From contig NZ_SNXZ01000003.1 of NCBI RefSeq assembly GCF_004362825.1, forward strand, positions 162,784 to 226,783: a stretch of 64,000 bases of DNA, read 5' to 3'. Position 1 is the first letter of the stretch; the number at the start of each line of letters is the position of its first letter. Made by a program: the position numbers and the translations under genes. The stretch is from Labedaea rhizosphaerae. Its GTDB lineage: Bacteria > Actinomycetota > Actinomycetes > Mycobacteriales > Pseudonocardiaceae. The notes under the pieces were generated by a model. That model worked only from the letters and a program-made list of their open reading frames with translations. It did not search any database and was not told where the DNA came from. Below are positions 46,864-54,783 of the stretch, piece by piece.

Positions 46864-48077
46864 CCGAGCACCACGGCGATCGAGCCCCACGCGATCCCGT
46901 TGAGCGTGGCGCCGCCGATCGTGATCGTCACTCCGCCGACGCCGGCGAGCAGCGCGACGCCGACCACGATCGCGTTCACCGGGTCGGTGAGGTTCACGCC
47001 GGCCTGCTGCCAGATCCGCACGCCGGTCAACGCCACCATGCCGAACAGGACGAGCGCCGACCCACCGACCACCCCGTCGGGCACGGTCGCGACCAGCGCG
47101 GTTGCCTTGGGCGAGCACGACAGCAGGACGGTCAGCACCCCGGCCACGGCGTAGGCCGCCGTGGAGAAGATCCGCGTGGTGGCCATGACGCCGATGTTCT
47201 CGGCGTAGGTGGTGGTCCCGGAGCCACCGCCGAGCCCGGCGAGCGTCGTGGCGGCGCCGTTCGCGATCAAGGCGTCCCCGACCGCGCCGTCGAGCGGGCG
47301 CCCGGTCACCGTGGCGATGGCCTTCATGTGGCCCACCGTCTCGGCGATCAACACGATCACCACCGGGACCACCAGCGCGACGACCGAGGGACGCAGTTGC
47401 GGCGCGTGCAGTTGCGGCAGTCCCACCCACGCCGCCGCGGCCAGCTCGCTGACCCGGTCGTCGGCCAGCGCTCCGGTGGCGGCACCGGCCACCCACCCGA
47501 TCACCACGCCGATGAGCACCGACAGCCGGGCGAGCAGCCCTCGCGTGCCGACCGCGCAGATCGCGATGACGGCGACGGTGAGCGCACCGACCACCGGCTG
47601 CTTGCTGAACGCGGCCGCGGGTTGCGGTGCGAGTGCGAGAACCACGATGAGGACGACGGCACCGGTGACCAGGGGCGGCATGACCGACTCGACGAGCCGC
47701 ACGCCCAACGCCTTCACGGCCACCCCGACCACGATCAGCACGGCCCCCGCGAGCAGCACCGCGCCGAGCTGGGCCGCCGGCCCCTCCTCCCGCGCGGCCG
47801 CCAGCGGCGCGACGAAGGCGTACGACGAGCCCAGGAACGCGGGAACGCGGTTGCGCGTGACGGCCAGGAAGAGCAGGGTGCCGATCCCGCAGAACAGCAG
47901 CGTCGGGCCGGCCGGGAACCCGGTGAGCGCGGGCACGAGCACGGTGGCGCCGATCATCGCGGCCACGTGCTGGACGCCGAGGCCGATGGTCAACGGCCAG
48001 CTCATCCGCTCGTCCGGCCGGACGACGTCGCCGTCACGCACGCCGCGCCCGTCGCCATGCACGGACCACAACGTCAC
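46806..48077 (-). CDS. Uracil/xanthine-type nucleobase permease (NCS2)
   Basis: A 423-aa inner-membrane transporter with about 12-14 helices. The NCS2 signatures are visible: [20 protein letters not shown] near the start, [18 protein letters not shown], and [20 protein letters not shown] in the substrate-site region, close to UraA/PyrP. Uracil is the likeliest substrate given pyrD next door, but xanthine or guanine are possible. GTG 48077 was chosen because GGGGAGGTG lies just upstream; the frame is open to 48170. The end overlaps pyrD. Confidence 0.88.
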   Translation of the reverse strand: MTLWSVHGDGRGVRDGDVVRPDERMSWPLTIGLGVQHVAAMIGATVLVPALTGFPAGPTLLFCGIGTLLFLAVTRNRVPAFLGSSYAFVAPLAAAREEGPAAQLGAVLLAGAVLIVVGVAVKALGVRLVESVMPPLVTGAVVLIVVLALAPQPAAAFSKQPVVGALTVAVIAICAVGTRGLLARLSVLIGVVIGWVAGAATGALADDRVSELAAAAWVGLPQLHAPQLRPSVVALVVPVVIVLIAETVGHMKAIATVTGRPLDGAVGDALIANGAATTLAGLGGGSGTTTYAENIGVMATTRIFSTAAYAVAGVLTVLLSCSPKATALVATVPDGVVGGSALVLFGMVALTGVRIWQQAGVNLTDPVNAIVVGVALLAGVGGVTITIGGATLNGIAWGSIAVVLGYPLLRRVRAMRRTSAGPR

Positions 48078-48273
48078 ACCCCACCTCCCCGGCAATCGTG
48101 ACCTGACCGTTGCCGCGAGATACTGCCACGCCCGGTAGCGGAGCTGGACACCCACTACGCAAACAGTCACACGTTTGCCCTAGTGATCAAGATGGGTTCT
48201 CACTACTTGGGCTAGCTCGATTACTGAACGTGACATTGGGCCCGTGTCCGGACCGGCCGCGAACGTTGAACTC

Positions 48274-48371
48274 ACCCGGCGCGAACGTGGGACACACCCG
48301 ACGCGAACGTGGGACACACCCAGCTGGAACGGGGGACACACCCGGCGTGAGTGTGGGACACGCCCGGGAGG
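48274..48371. repeat. 22-bp GTGTCCC tandem repeats, locus C
   Basis: Four exact 22-bp periods begin at 48274, 48296, 48318 and 48340, in the opposite orientation to the other loci: GGGACACACCC on the plus strand. They lie between the 3' end of pspM and the start of the permease, both on the minus strand. The remainder of the 295-bp gap (48078-48273) is less GC-rich with weak inverted repeats such as CTAGTG/CACTA, and may hold the permease promoter. Confidence 0.85.
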
Positions 48372-48372
48372 G

Positions 48373-49152
48373 TTAGCTGGCGGAGAGTTCTCGGAGTGCG
48401 GCGGCGAGGCCGGCGAGGTGATCGGTGGCCTCGGTCAGGACGGCGCGGTGGGTCGGCGCCGGAGTTCCGGCCGCGACGACGCGACCGGCGGCGGCGATCA
48501 ACTCGCCGTACCCGTCGATCCCCGCTTCCAACTGCCCCCGCAGGTCCTCCACGCTCGCCGCCAGCTCGGCCCGGTTGGCCCCGGACGTGTGCTGCACGGC
48601 GGTCTCGAGGGTCGCCATCCGCGCGGCGACCGCCCGCAACGCGGCGGCGGCCTCGGCGCCCGTGGCACGGGCAGCGGCGACGGACTCGGCGGGCACCGCC
48701 CCGTGCTTCGAGTCGTGCTCCAACTGCCCCAGCAACTCGGCGAGCGACGCCTCGGCGCCGGCCAACCGTCGCATCGGCTCGTAAGCCCGGGAGGACTTCC
48801 CCGGTAAAGCCGCGCGTGCCGGCGCCACGGCGGGCAAGGCGGCCTGCTCGCGACGCAGGACACGCAACCGCCCGTAGGCCCGCACGGACGTCACCGCGCT
48901 CAACACGGCCAGCACCACGAAGACCGCGAACGCGGTCGCCGCCCCACCGGTCAACGCCAGGATGACGGCGATGCCGGAGCACCCGGCGGCCGTGTAGGCC
49001 CACCGGGTGCGTCGGCGATCTGCTCTGTTGACCTGACGGCGCAGCTTCACCGCCGGGTCGGGACTCTTCCAGGTGCGGACCTGCTCGACCAAGGGAACGC
49101 CGAACTGCTGCGCCAGGTCCGTGAGGGCCTGCAAGTCCTTACGCTTCCCCAT
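48373..49152 (-). CDS. pspM: PspM-like phage-shock envelope-stress protein
   Basis: A 259-aa membrane protein called from position and layout. A basic N-terminal part (~1-50, KRKDLQALTDLAQQFGVP) precedes two adjacent membrane helices (~51-70 and 72-88), then a long Ala/Glu/Arg coiled coil. It follows pspA and clgR as in mycobacteria (clgR-pspA-pspM), where PspM brings PspA to the membrane. The spacing of 22 bp to pspA shows co-transcription. Sequence identity to mycobacterial PspM could not be tested. Confidence 0.75.
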   Translation of the reverse strand: MGKRKDLQALTDLAQQFGVPLVEQVRTWKSPDPAVKLRRQVNRADRRRTRWAYTAAGCSGIAVILALTGGAATAFAVFVVLAVLSAVTSVRAYGRLRVLRREQAALPAVAPARAALPGKSSRAYEPMRRLAGAEASLAELLGQLEHDSKHGAVPAESVAAARATGAEAAAALRAVAARMATLETAVQHTSGANRAELAASVEDLRGQLEAGIDGYGELIAAAGRVVAAGTPAPTHRAVLTEATDHLAGLAAALRELSAS

Positions 49153-49174
49153 CGAGCCCCCTCCTCGGGAAGGG

Positions 49175-50008
49175 TCAGGCCTTCTCCTGCTGCGTCGTCT
49201 GCTGGACGCGCTGCTGGATCTCCTTCTGGATGTCGGCCGACGGCGACGCCGCCGACGAGCCGCTGGTCACCTGACCGGCCACCGAGCCACCGCCCAGGGA
49301 CGCGCGGATCTGCTCCAGCCGGGTCTGGCCGGCCATCTCCGTGGTCGACGCCTGGACCTCCATCATGCGGCCCTGCACCGAGTTCTGCGCGAGCTCCGCG
49401 GACCCGAGCGCGGTGGTGTACCGCTTCTCGATCTTGTCGCGGACCTCTTCGAGCGACGGGACGTTGCCAGGGGCGGCCAGCTCGCTCATCTGGTTGAGCG
49501 ACTTGGACACCTGCTCCTGCATCTTCGCCTGCTCGAGCTGGCTGAGCAGCTTGGTGCGCTCGGCGAGCTTCTGCTGCAGCACCATCGCGTTGCGCTCGAC
49601 GGCCTGCTTGGCCTGCGCCGCCGCCTGGATCGCCTGGTCGTGCAGGGTCTTGAGGTCCTCGATGCCCTGCTCGGCGGTCACCAGCTGGGTGGCGAAGGAC
49701 TGGGCGGCCTGCTCGAACTGGGTCGCCTTCGCGTCGTCGCCCTTGGCGCGGGCCTCGTCGGCCAGCACCAGCGCCTGACGCGCGGACGCCTGCAGCTTCT
49801 CGACGTCACCGAGCTGGCGGTTGAGCTTCATCTCCAGCTGGCGCTGGTTGCCGATCACGGATGCGGCCTGCTGAGACAGCGCCTGGTGCTGCCGCTGCGC
49901 CTCCTCGATGGCCTGCTGGATCTGCACCTTCGGGTCGGCATGCTCGTCGATCTTCGACGAGAACGCCGCCATCAGGTACTTCCACGCCTTCACGAAAGGG
50001 TTGGCCAT
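49175..50008 (-). CDS. pspA: Phage-shock protein A (PspA/IM30)
   Basis: A 277-aa peripheral membrane protein, an ESCRT-III-like coiled coil that protects damaged membrane. [20 protein letters not shown] is the amphipathic helix, followed by almost continuous coiled coil (~25-215) and a Ser/Gly/Gln-rich tail ending [10 protein letters not shown]. In mycobacteria PspA also controls ClgR. ATG 50008 has GGAGG close upstream. An ECF-type promoter stands 56-81 bp before it. Confidence 0.94.
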   Translation of the reverse strand: MANPFVKAWKYLMAAFSSKIDEHADPKVQIQQAIEEAQRQHQALSQQAASVIGNQRQLEMKLNRQLGDVEKLQASARQALVLADEARAKGDDAKATQFEQAAQSFATQLVTAEQGIEDLKTLHDQAIQAAAQAKQAVERNAMVLQQKLAERTKLLSQLEQAKMQEQVSKSLNQMSELAAPGNVPSLEEVRDKIEKRYTTALGSAELAQNSVQGRMMEVQASTTEMAGQTRLEQIRASLGGGSVAGQVTSGSSAASPSADIQKEIQQRVQQTTQQEKA

Positions 50009-50063
50009 CTCCTCCGCCTGCCTTCTCAGTACTGCCGGCCGCCACATGCACCCACGGCAGGGC

Positions 50064-50089
50064 AACGCCCCAGGGCCGTCGCTGGTTCC
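50064..50089 (-). promoter_or_regulatory. ECF (SigE-type) promoter of pspA
   Basis: Minus strand GGAACC (50089-50084), 16-bp spacer, CGTT (50067-50064): the actinobacterial SigE/SigH consensus. The predicted start is about 50 nt before the pspA ATG. GCTGGTTCCAT is directly repeated at 50081-50091 and 50103-50113, 22 bp apart, so a second GGAACC lies two helical turns upstream without its own -10. The rest of the 292-bp gap shows nothing clear. Confidence 0.72.
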
Positions 50090-50300
50090 ATTCAGTGCCG
50101 CTGCTGGTTCCATCGTGTCAGGTGCGTGAAACTCATTCCACCGGACCCGCCACATTTCAGGGATCGCCCCGATCCGTCTCCGGGTCGCCCCGAGGGCCCC
50201 GGACGCGCAGCACAACGGCCGCGACCCCCGATGACCGACGATCTTGCTGGTCAGCCGGGTATCGCGGCCGGTGTGGACGATGTTGCGGGTCGGAGCGGAA

Positions 50301-50747
50301 TCAGGCGGCGTAGACGGCGCCCGCCCGCGCCTGGGTGATCGAGGTGTCCAGCCGGTGGCTGAGCACGGGCTGCAACCGCAGGTCGGCCAGGTTGTCCCCG
50401 ACCACGGCGGGCACGAGCCGGCCACCTTCGATCGCGGCCGACGCGGTCGCTCCGGACCGCTCCGCGCCACGCTCGGACGCGCCGGCGGGCACGCGCTCCA
50501 CCTGCACCTCTTCGACGGCGCTCAAGTCCGATGCGACGGTGTGCAGCAGATCGGCGAGCGGCAGCTCCAGCGCATCGCAGATCGCGGCCAACAGCTCACT
50601 CGACGCTTCCTTGCGACCACGCTCCACCTCGGACAGGTATCCGAGGCTGACTCGCGCGGCTCGGGAGACCTCGCGCAGTGTGCGGCGCTGATTGGTGCGG
50701 GCGTGACGGAGCCGGTCACCGATCGCCTCACGCAACAGGACGGTCAT
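50301..50747 (-). CDS. clgR: ClgR-like XRE transcriptional regulator
   Basis: A 148-aa regulator with an N-terminal helix-turn-helix (~8-65: [40 protein letters not shown]) almost identical in style to actinobacterial ClgR, which activates clp protease genes and the psp genes. The C-terminus ends GAVYAA; a hydrophobic-Ala-Ala end is a typical Clp degron, and ClgR is known to be degraded by ClpP in several genera. ATG 50747 was chosen over 50783. TTCGCC and GGCGAA half-sites flank a 14-bp centre upstream (about 50818-50843), a weak operator candidate. Confidence 0.88.
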   Translation of the reverse strand: MTVLLREAIGDRLRHARTNQRRTLREVSRAARVSLGYLSEVERGRKEASSELLAAICDALELPLADLLHTVASDLSAVEEVQVERVPAGASERGAERSGATASAAIEGGRLVPAVVGDNLADLRLQPVLSHRLDTSITQARAGAVYAA

Positions 50748-50918
50748 CGCGCGCCTCCCTTCTCCGACGGGCCCATGAGCCAACGTTACCGACCGAGCAC
50801 GTCCGATCGCAGCGACTTCGCCGCGCGTCCGCCAAGGGCGAACGAGCCCGGGGGCGCCGAAGTTCCCTGCTGACCTGATGCCCCCACCATGAACAGCCGG
50901 TCTGGACTCTCGCTGGAA

Positions 50919-51428
50919 TCACCCTGTCGGCCCAATGATCACGCTGCTCAGGAGCATGATCGCCGCGTGCACGCAAGCTTGCCGTACCGCCTCTCGGCCC
51001 CCTGGTACGTGCAACGTTCGGCCGATCGTGGAATTCCCGTTCGGGCTCGGGCCGGTGACCGCTATGTGGACTGTTCCAGGCGCCACACCGTCCTGCGGGT
51101 CGGGTCCCGCGACCCCGGTCAGGCCGATCCCCCAGTCCGCGCCGCAGCGCTCCCGCGCGCCCCGGGCGAGCTGGCGGGCCACTTCGGGGTGCACGGCGCC
51201 GTGCTCGGCGAGCAGGTCGGGGTCCACGCCGGCGAGCCGGGCCTTGAGCTCGGTCGCGTACACGACGAGCCCGCCCCGCACGACGGCGCTGGCGCCCGGC
51301 ACGCTGGTCAGCACGGCCGTCACGAGGCCCGCGGTGAGCGACTCGGCGGTGGCGACGGTCTGATCGCGTTCGCGCAGCAGCGCGATCAACGGAGCGGGAT
51401 CGACTTCGGAAAGGTCGAGCAGGCTCAC
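50919..51428 (-). CDS. CinA C-terminal domain amidohydrolase (PncC-like)
   Basis: A 169-aa stand-alone CinA C-terminal domain, probably nicotinamide-nucleotide amidase in NAD recycling. Motifs VATAESLTAGLVTAVLTSVP and GIGLTGVAGPDPQDGVAPG are the PncC signatures; the catalytic Ser is in AESLTAG. The N-terminal COG1058 domain of full CinA is absent, normal for this subfamily. GTG 51428 overlaps the pgsA stop (GTGA). Lies between pgsA and clgR. Confidence 0.88.
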   Translation of the reverse strand: MSLLDLSEVDPAPLIALLRERDQTVATAESLTAGLVTAVLTSVPGASAVVRGGLVVYATELKARLAGVDPDLLAEHGAVHPEVARQLARGARERCGADWGIGLTGVAGPDPQDGVAPGTVHIAVTGPSPNGNSTIGRTLHVPGGREAVRQACVHAAIMLLSSVIIGPTG

Positions 51429-52201
51429 GAGGCGACCGCGCGCTTGCCCCGGGCACGCAACCGCACCGCCCGCACCACGTAGTCCAGCCCGGTCACGACG
51501 GTGAGCGCGACGGCGATCCCCATGATCACCACGGCCACGGGGTGGAACCAGGCCGGGAACGGCAGGATGTACGCGCCGATCGCGATGATCTGGACCAGCG
51601 TCTTGAGCTTGCCGCCCGGGCTCGCCGGGATCACGCCGTGGCGGATCACCCAGAACCGCAGCAGCGTCACGCCGATCTCGCGGACCGCGATCACGATCGT
51701 GACCCACCAGGCCAGCTCGCCGAGGACGGAGAGCCCGATCAACGCCGAGCCGGTGAGCGCCTTGTCGGCGATCGGGTCGGCGATCTTGCCGAAGTCGGTG
51801 ATCAAGCCGTGCTTGCGGGCCAGCCGGCCGTCGACGTGGTCGGTGATCGAGGCGACGGCGAAGATGCCGGCAGCGATCAGCCGCCAGCCGGTGTCGTGCC
51901 CGTCCTGCACGAACAGGGCGAGCAGGAACACCGGGACCAGCACGAGCCGGGACACGGTGAGCAGGTTCGCGGCGTTGAGCAGCGGCACCGGCGTCGGCTC
52001 CGGCAGGACCGGCGGCCGGTCGGTCATCGCCTCCGCGGTCTCCGGGGCCTCCCGGGTCTCCGGCGGCAAACTCTCCGGCGCCAAACTCTCCAGCGGCGGA
52101 CTCTCCAGGGGCGGACTCTCCAGCGGCGGACTCTCCAGCGGCGCCGGAACAGCGGGCTCGGCGGGAGGCCCGTTGAGGTCGTCCGCCGGGGCGGCACTCA
52201 C
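51425..52201 (-). CDS. pgsA: CDP-alcohol phosphatidyltransferase (PgsA-like)
   Basis: A 258-aa membrane enzyme with about five helices, probably making phosphatidylglycerophosphate from CDP-DAG. The CDP-alcohol motif is complete: [20 protein letters not shown] followed by ADPIAD. An N-terminal extension of ~60 residues is Pro/Glu/Ser-rich with PLESP repeats from a 15-bp tandem array. GTG 52201 overlaps the rimO stop as GTGA; a start at an internal ATG ([11 protein letters not shown]) would skip the repeats. Order rimO-pgsA-cinA-clgR supports one transcript. Confidence 0.88.
   Translation of the reverse strand: MSAAPADDLNGPPAEPAVPAPLESPPLESPPLESPPLESLAPESLPPETREAPETAEAMTDRPPVLPEPTPVPLLNAANLLTVSRLVLVPVFLLALFVQDGHDTGWRLIAAGIFAVASITDHVDGRLARKHGLITDFGKIADPIADKALTGSALIGLSVLGELAWWVTIVIAVREIGVTLLRFWVIRHGVIPASPGGKLKTLVQIIAIGAYILPFPAWFHPVAVVIMGIAVALTVVTGLDYVVRAVRLRARGKRAVAS
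52065..52139. repeat. 15-bp tandem repeats in the 5' part of pgsA
   Basis: Five 15-bp units starting at 52065, 52080, 52095, 52110 and 52125 share the core ACTCTCC(A/G)G; the last two are identical (GGCGGACTCTCCAGC). In frame they encode repeated PPLES. Units diverge toward 52065, as in an array growing by slippage from one side. Confidence 0.9.
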
Positions 52202-53616
52202 CGGGTGCCTCGGGGGAGGACCTCCAGCGGCCGCACCACCAGGTCGACGCCCTCGGAGTCCTCGACGACACCGCGGACGAGCTCGCCCACCGCGATGCCC
52301 TCGGCGTCGAGCAGCACGCACTCGCCGTCGACCTCGGGGGCCTGGTGCGCGGCGCGGCCCACGCAGTCGGACTCGTCGTCCTCGGCGTGCTCGACCAGCA
52401 CCACGACCTCGTCGCCGATGCGGTCCTCGGCGCGTTGCGTGGTCAGCTCCTCGACCAGCACCGACATCTTGGCCACCCGCTCGGCGATCAGGTCGGCGTC
52501 GAGCTTGCCGGGCAGCGACTCGGCCTCGGTGCCGTCCTCGTCGGAGTAGCCGAAGACGCCGACCGCGTCCAGGCGCGCGCCGGTGAGGAAGCGCTCCAGC
52601 TCGGCGAGGTCCTCGTCGGTCTCGCCGGGGAAGCCGACGATCACGTTGCTGCGGATGCCCGCGCGCGGCGCGAACGAGCGGATCTGCTCGACCAGCCCCA
52701 GGAAGGAGTCGGTGCTGCCGAACCGGCGCATCCGCCGCAGCACCGGCTCGGCCGAGTGCTGGAAGGACATGTCGAAGTAGTCGGCGACGCCTTCAGTGGT
52801 GGCGATGACCTTGACCAGCGTCGGCTTGGTCTCCGCGGGCTGCAGGTAGGACACCCGCACCCGGTCGACCCCGGGCACCGCGGCCAGCCGGGGCAGCAGC
52901 CGCTCGAGCCCGCCCAGCTCGCGCGGCAGGTCCTTGCCGTAGGACGTGGAGTTCTCGCTGACCAGGAAGAGCTCGCGGGCGCCCTGCTCGGCGAGCCAGG
53001 CGGCCTCGGCGACGATCTCGTCGGGGTGGCGGGAGACGAACGCGCCGCGGAAGGACGGGATCGCGCAGAACGAGCAGCGCCGGTCGCAGCCGGACGCGAT
53101 CTTGAGCGCGGCCACCGGGCTGTCGTCGAGGCGCTTGCGCAGCGTGCGCGGGCCCCAGCCGTGGCCGGGCACCTGCCGGTCGGATTCCTGGCGCTCGACC
53201 GGCGTGATCGGCAGCAGCGTGCGGCGGTCGACCGGCACGTGCGACTCGATCTTGTGGCCCGACACGACGTCGCCGAGCCGCTCGGCGAGGTCCGGGTAGT
53301 GGTCGAAGCCGAGCACGGCGTCCGCCTCGGGCATGCTCTCGGCCAGCTCGGCGCCGTAACGCTCGGCCATGCAGCCGACGGCCACGACCTTCGCGCCGGT
53401 GTCGGACGCGGCGAGCAGGGTGTCCACCGAGTCTTTCTTGGCCGACTCGACGAAGCCGCAGGTGTTCACCACGACCACGTCGGCGGCGTCATCCGCGTCG
53501 ACCAGCTGCCAGCCGCCGTCGGCGAGGCGCCCGGCGAGCTCCTCGGAGTCGACCTCGTTGCGGGCGCAGCCGAGCGTGAGCAGGGCAACACGTCGAGATG
53601 TGGTGGGAGAGGACAC
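52198..53616 (-). CDS. rimO: Ribosomal protein S12 methylthiotransferase
   Basis: A 472-aa radical SAM enzyme that methylthiolates an Asp of ribosomal protein S12. The N-terminal UPF0004 domain has [30 protein letters not shown] and [12 protein letters not shown] (three cluster Cys). The radical SAM triad is CDRRCSFC in [20 protein letters not shown], and a TRAM domain ends the protein. Start 53616. The stop overlaps the pgsA start. Divergent from the GNAT gene. Confidence 0.95.
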   Translation of the reverse strand: MSSPTTSRRVALLTLGCARNEVDSEELAGRLADGGWQLVDADDAADVVVVNTCGFVESAKKDSVDTLLAASDTGAKVVAVGCMAERYGAELAESMPEADAVLGFDHYPDLAERLGDVVSGHKIESHVPVDRRTLLPITPVERQESDRQVPGHGWGPRTLRKRLDDSPVAALKIASGCDRRCSFCAIPSFRGAFVSRHPDEIVAEAAWLAEQGARELFLVSENSTSYGKDLPRELGGLERLLPRLAAVPGVDRVRVSYLQPAETKPTLVKVIATTEGVADYFDMSFQHSAEPVLRRMRRFGSTDSFLGLVEQIRSFAPRAGIRSNVIVGFPGETDEDLAELERFLTGARLDAVGVFGYSDEDGTEAESLPGKLDADLIAERVAKMSVLVEELTTQRAEDRIGDEVVVLVEHAEDDESDCVGRAAHQAPEVDGECVLLDAEGIAVGELVRGVVEDSEGVDLVVRPLEVLPRGTR

Positions 53617-53648
53617 GATGCACAGGGTAACCGCCGGGGGAGGATAAG

Positions 53649-54173
53649 TTGCTTCGCATGGACACGGCCGCTGGTGAAGAACTGGTCGTGCGGCGGGCGC
53701 GCACCCGGGACGTGCGGGGCATCAAGGCCCTGATCGACGGGTATGCGGGCAAGGTGCTGCTGGCCAAGCCGCTGGTCACGCTGTACGAGGACATCCAGGA
53801 GTTCTGGGTGGCGTCGCTGGGTGAAGAGCTGGTCGGCTGTGGGGCACTGCACGTGCTGTGGGAGGACCTGGCCGAGATCCGAACGGTGGCGGTAGCCCCC
53901 GCGGCCACCGGGCGCGGGGTCGGCGCGGCCCTGGTCCGGCGGCTGGTCGAGGTCGCCCGGGAGCTGGGCCTGGTCCGGATCTTCGTGCTGACCTTCGAGA
54001 CGGCGTTCTTCGCCCGCCTCGGGTTCCGCGAGATCCACGGCACGCCGGTGACGCCCGAGGTCTACGCCCAGATGCGCCGGTCGATGGACGAAGGCGTGGC
54101 CGAGTTCCTGGACCTGCCGTTCGTGAAACCGAACACGCTCGGCAACAGCCGCATGCTGCTGGAGCTTCAGTAG
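53649..54173 (+). CDS. GNAT acetyltransferase, ArgA-like
   Basis: A 174-aa GNAT enzyme. Its acetyl-CoA motif is [20 protein letters not shown], with IRTVAV before it and [19 protein letters not shown] at the end. Length and surroundings (rimO/pgsA/clgR on one side, ftsK on the other) match the short actinobacterial ArgA-type glutamate N-acetyltransferase found at this locus in mycobacteria. The start is TTG 53649 with GGGGGAGG 5 nt upstream; the ATG at 53658 is too far from that site. Confidence 0.85.
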   Translation: MLRMDTAAGEELVVRRARTRDVRGIKALIDGYAGKVLLAKPLVTLYEDIQEFWVASLGEELVGCGALHVLWEDLAEIRTVAVAPAATGRGVGAALVRRLVEVARELGLVRIFVLTFETAFFARLGFREIHGTPVTPEVYAQMRRSMDEGVAEFLDLPFVKPNTLGNSRMLLELQ

Positions 54174-54186
54174 CCGCGCCCCACCA

Positions 54187-54318
54187 CGCGTGTCCCCTCT
54201 TCCGGCAGGGTGTGTCCCCCGCTCCCGCCCGGCGTGTCCCCCGCTCCCGCACGGCGTGTCCCCCGCTCCCGCACGGCGTGTCCCCTGTTCCGGCGGGGTG
54301 TGTCCCACGTTTGGAACG
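54187..54318. repeat. 22-bp GTGTCCC tandem repeats, locus D
   Basis: Six exact 22-bp periods start at 54187, 54209, 54231, 54253, 54275 and 54297. Units three and four are identical (GGCGTGTCCCCCGCTCCCGC then AC), implying recent duplication. The array separates the convergent GNAT and lipoprotein genes and fills their gap; no conventional terminator was seen there. Confidence 0.88.
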
Positions 54319-54327
54319 CGCGTGAGG

Positions 54328-54747
54328 TCAGGCCTTGCTGACCACGATGGTCGCTTCCCCGCCGTCGGCCGACAGCGCCACCAACTGCACCCGGTACCCC
54401 GACGCCGTGGCGTCGTGCGGCTTCACGCGTTTGCTCGTGTGCAACGCGACCGCCTTGCCGCCGACGGTGAGGTTCACCGTCGCGTCGCCTTCCCAGACGC
54501 AGTGCTGGCCGGGCTTGCACCGCGAGTCGTCGGAGACGGAGTCGAAGGTGACGTGGACGTCGCTGCCGCTGATGGGCAGGTCCGAGTGCGCGGCCATCTC
54601 GAACTGCTTGCCCAGCTCGATCGCCGGGCCGCTGCCGGTGGGTGTCGAGCCGCCACCGCCCGGGGGCATCTCGGCCGCGGGCGTGCCGCACGCGACCGCG
54701 CAGAGCGCGACGACGGCCAGTGCTGGTCCGATCCGGTGGTTCCTCAT
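54328..54747 (-). CDS. Small secreted lipoprotein-like protein
   Basis: A 139-aa exported protein. An N-terminal signal peptide (RIGPALAVVALCAVACGTPA) ends in AVAC, a weak lipobox, so lipid anchoring is likely but not certain. After a Gly/Ser/Pro linker, a beta-rich domain includes SRCKPGQHCVWEGDATVNLT, a two-Cys motif seen in a widespread group of uncharacterised secreted proteins. Function unknown. It ends next to 22-bp repeat locus D. Confidence 0.75.
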   Translation of the reverse strand: MRNHRIGPALAVVALCAVACGTPAAEMPPGGGGSTPTGSGPAIELGKQFEMAAHSDLPISGSDVHVTFDSVSDDSRCKPGQHCVWEGDATVNLTVGGKAVALHTSKRVKPHDATASGYRVQLVALSADGGEATIVVSKA

Positions 54748-54759
54748 GGTTCTAGGACG

Positions 54760-54780
54760 AACCGGACACCCGGGCCGGTT
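54760..54780 (-). terminator. Small hairpin upstream of ftsK's far neighbour, after the ftsK stop
   Basis: AACCGG (54760-54765) and CCGGTT (54775-54780) form a 6-bp stem with a 9-nt loop, 4 nt beyond the end of ftsK. The stem is short and the lipoprotein gene begins 12 bp further on, so termination is probably partial. Confidence 0.35.
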
Positions 54781-54783
54781 GCA

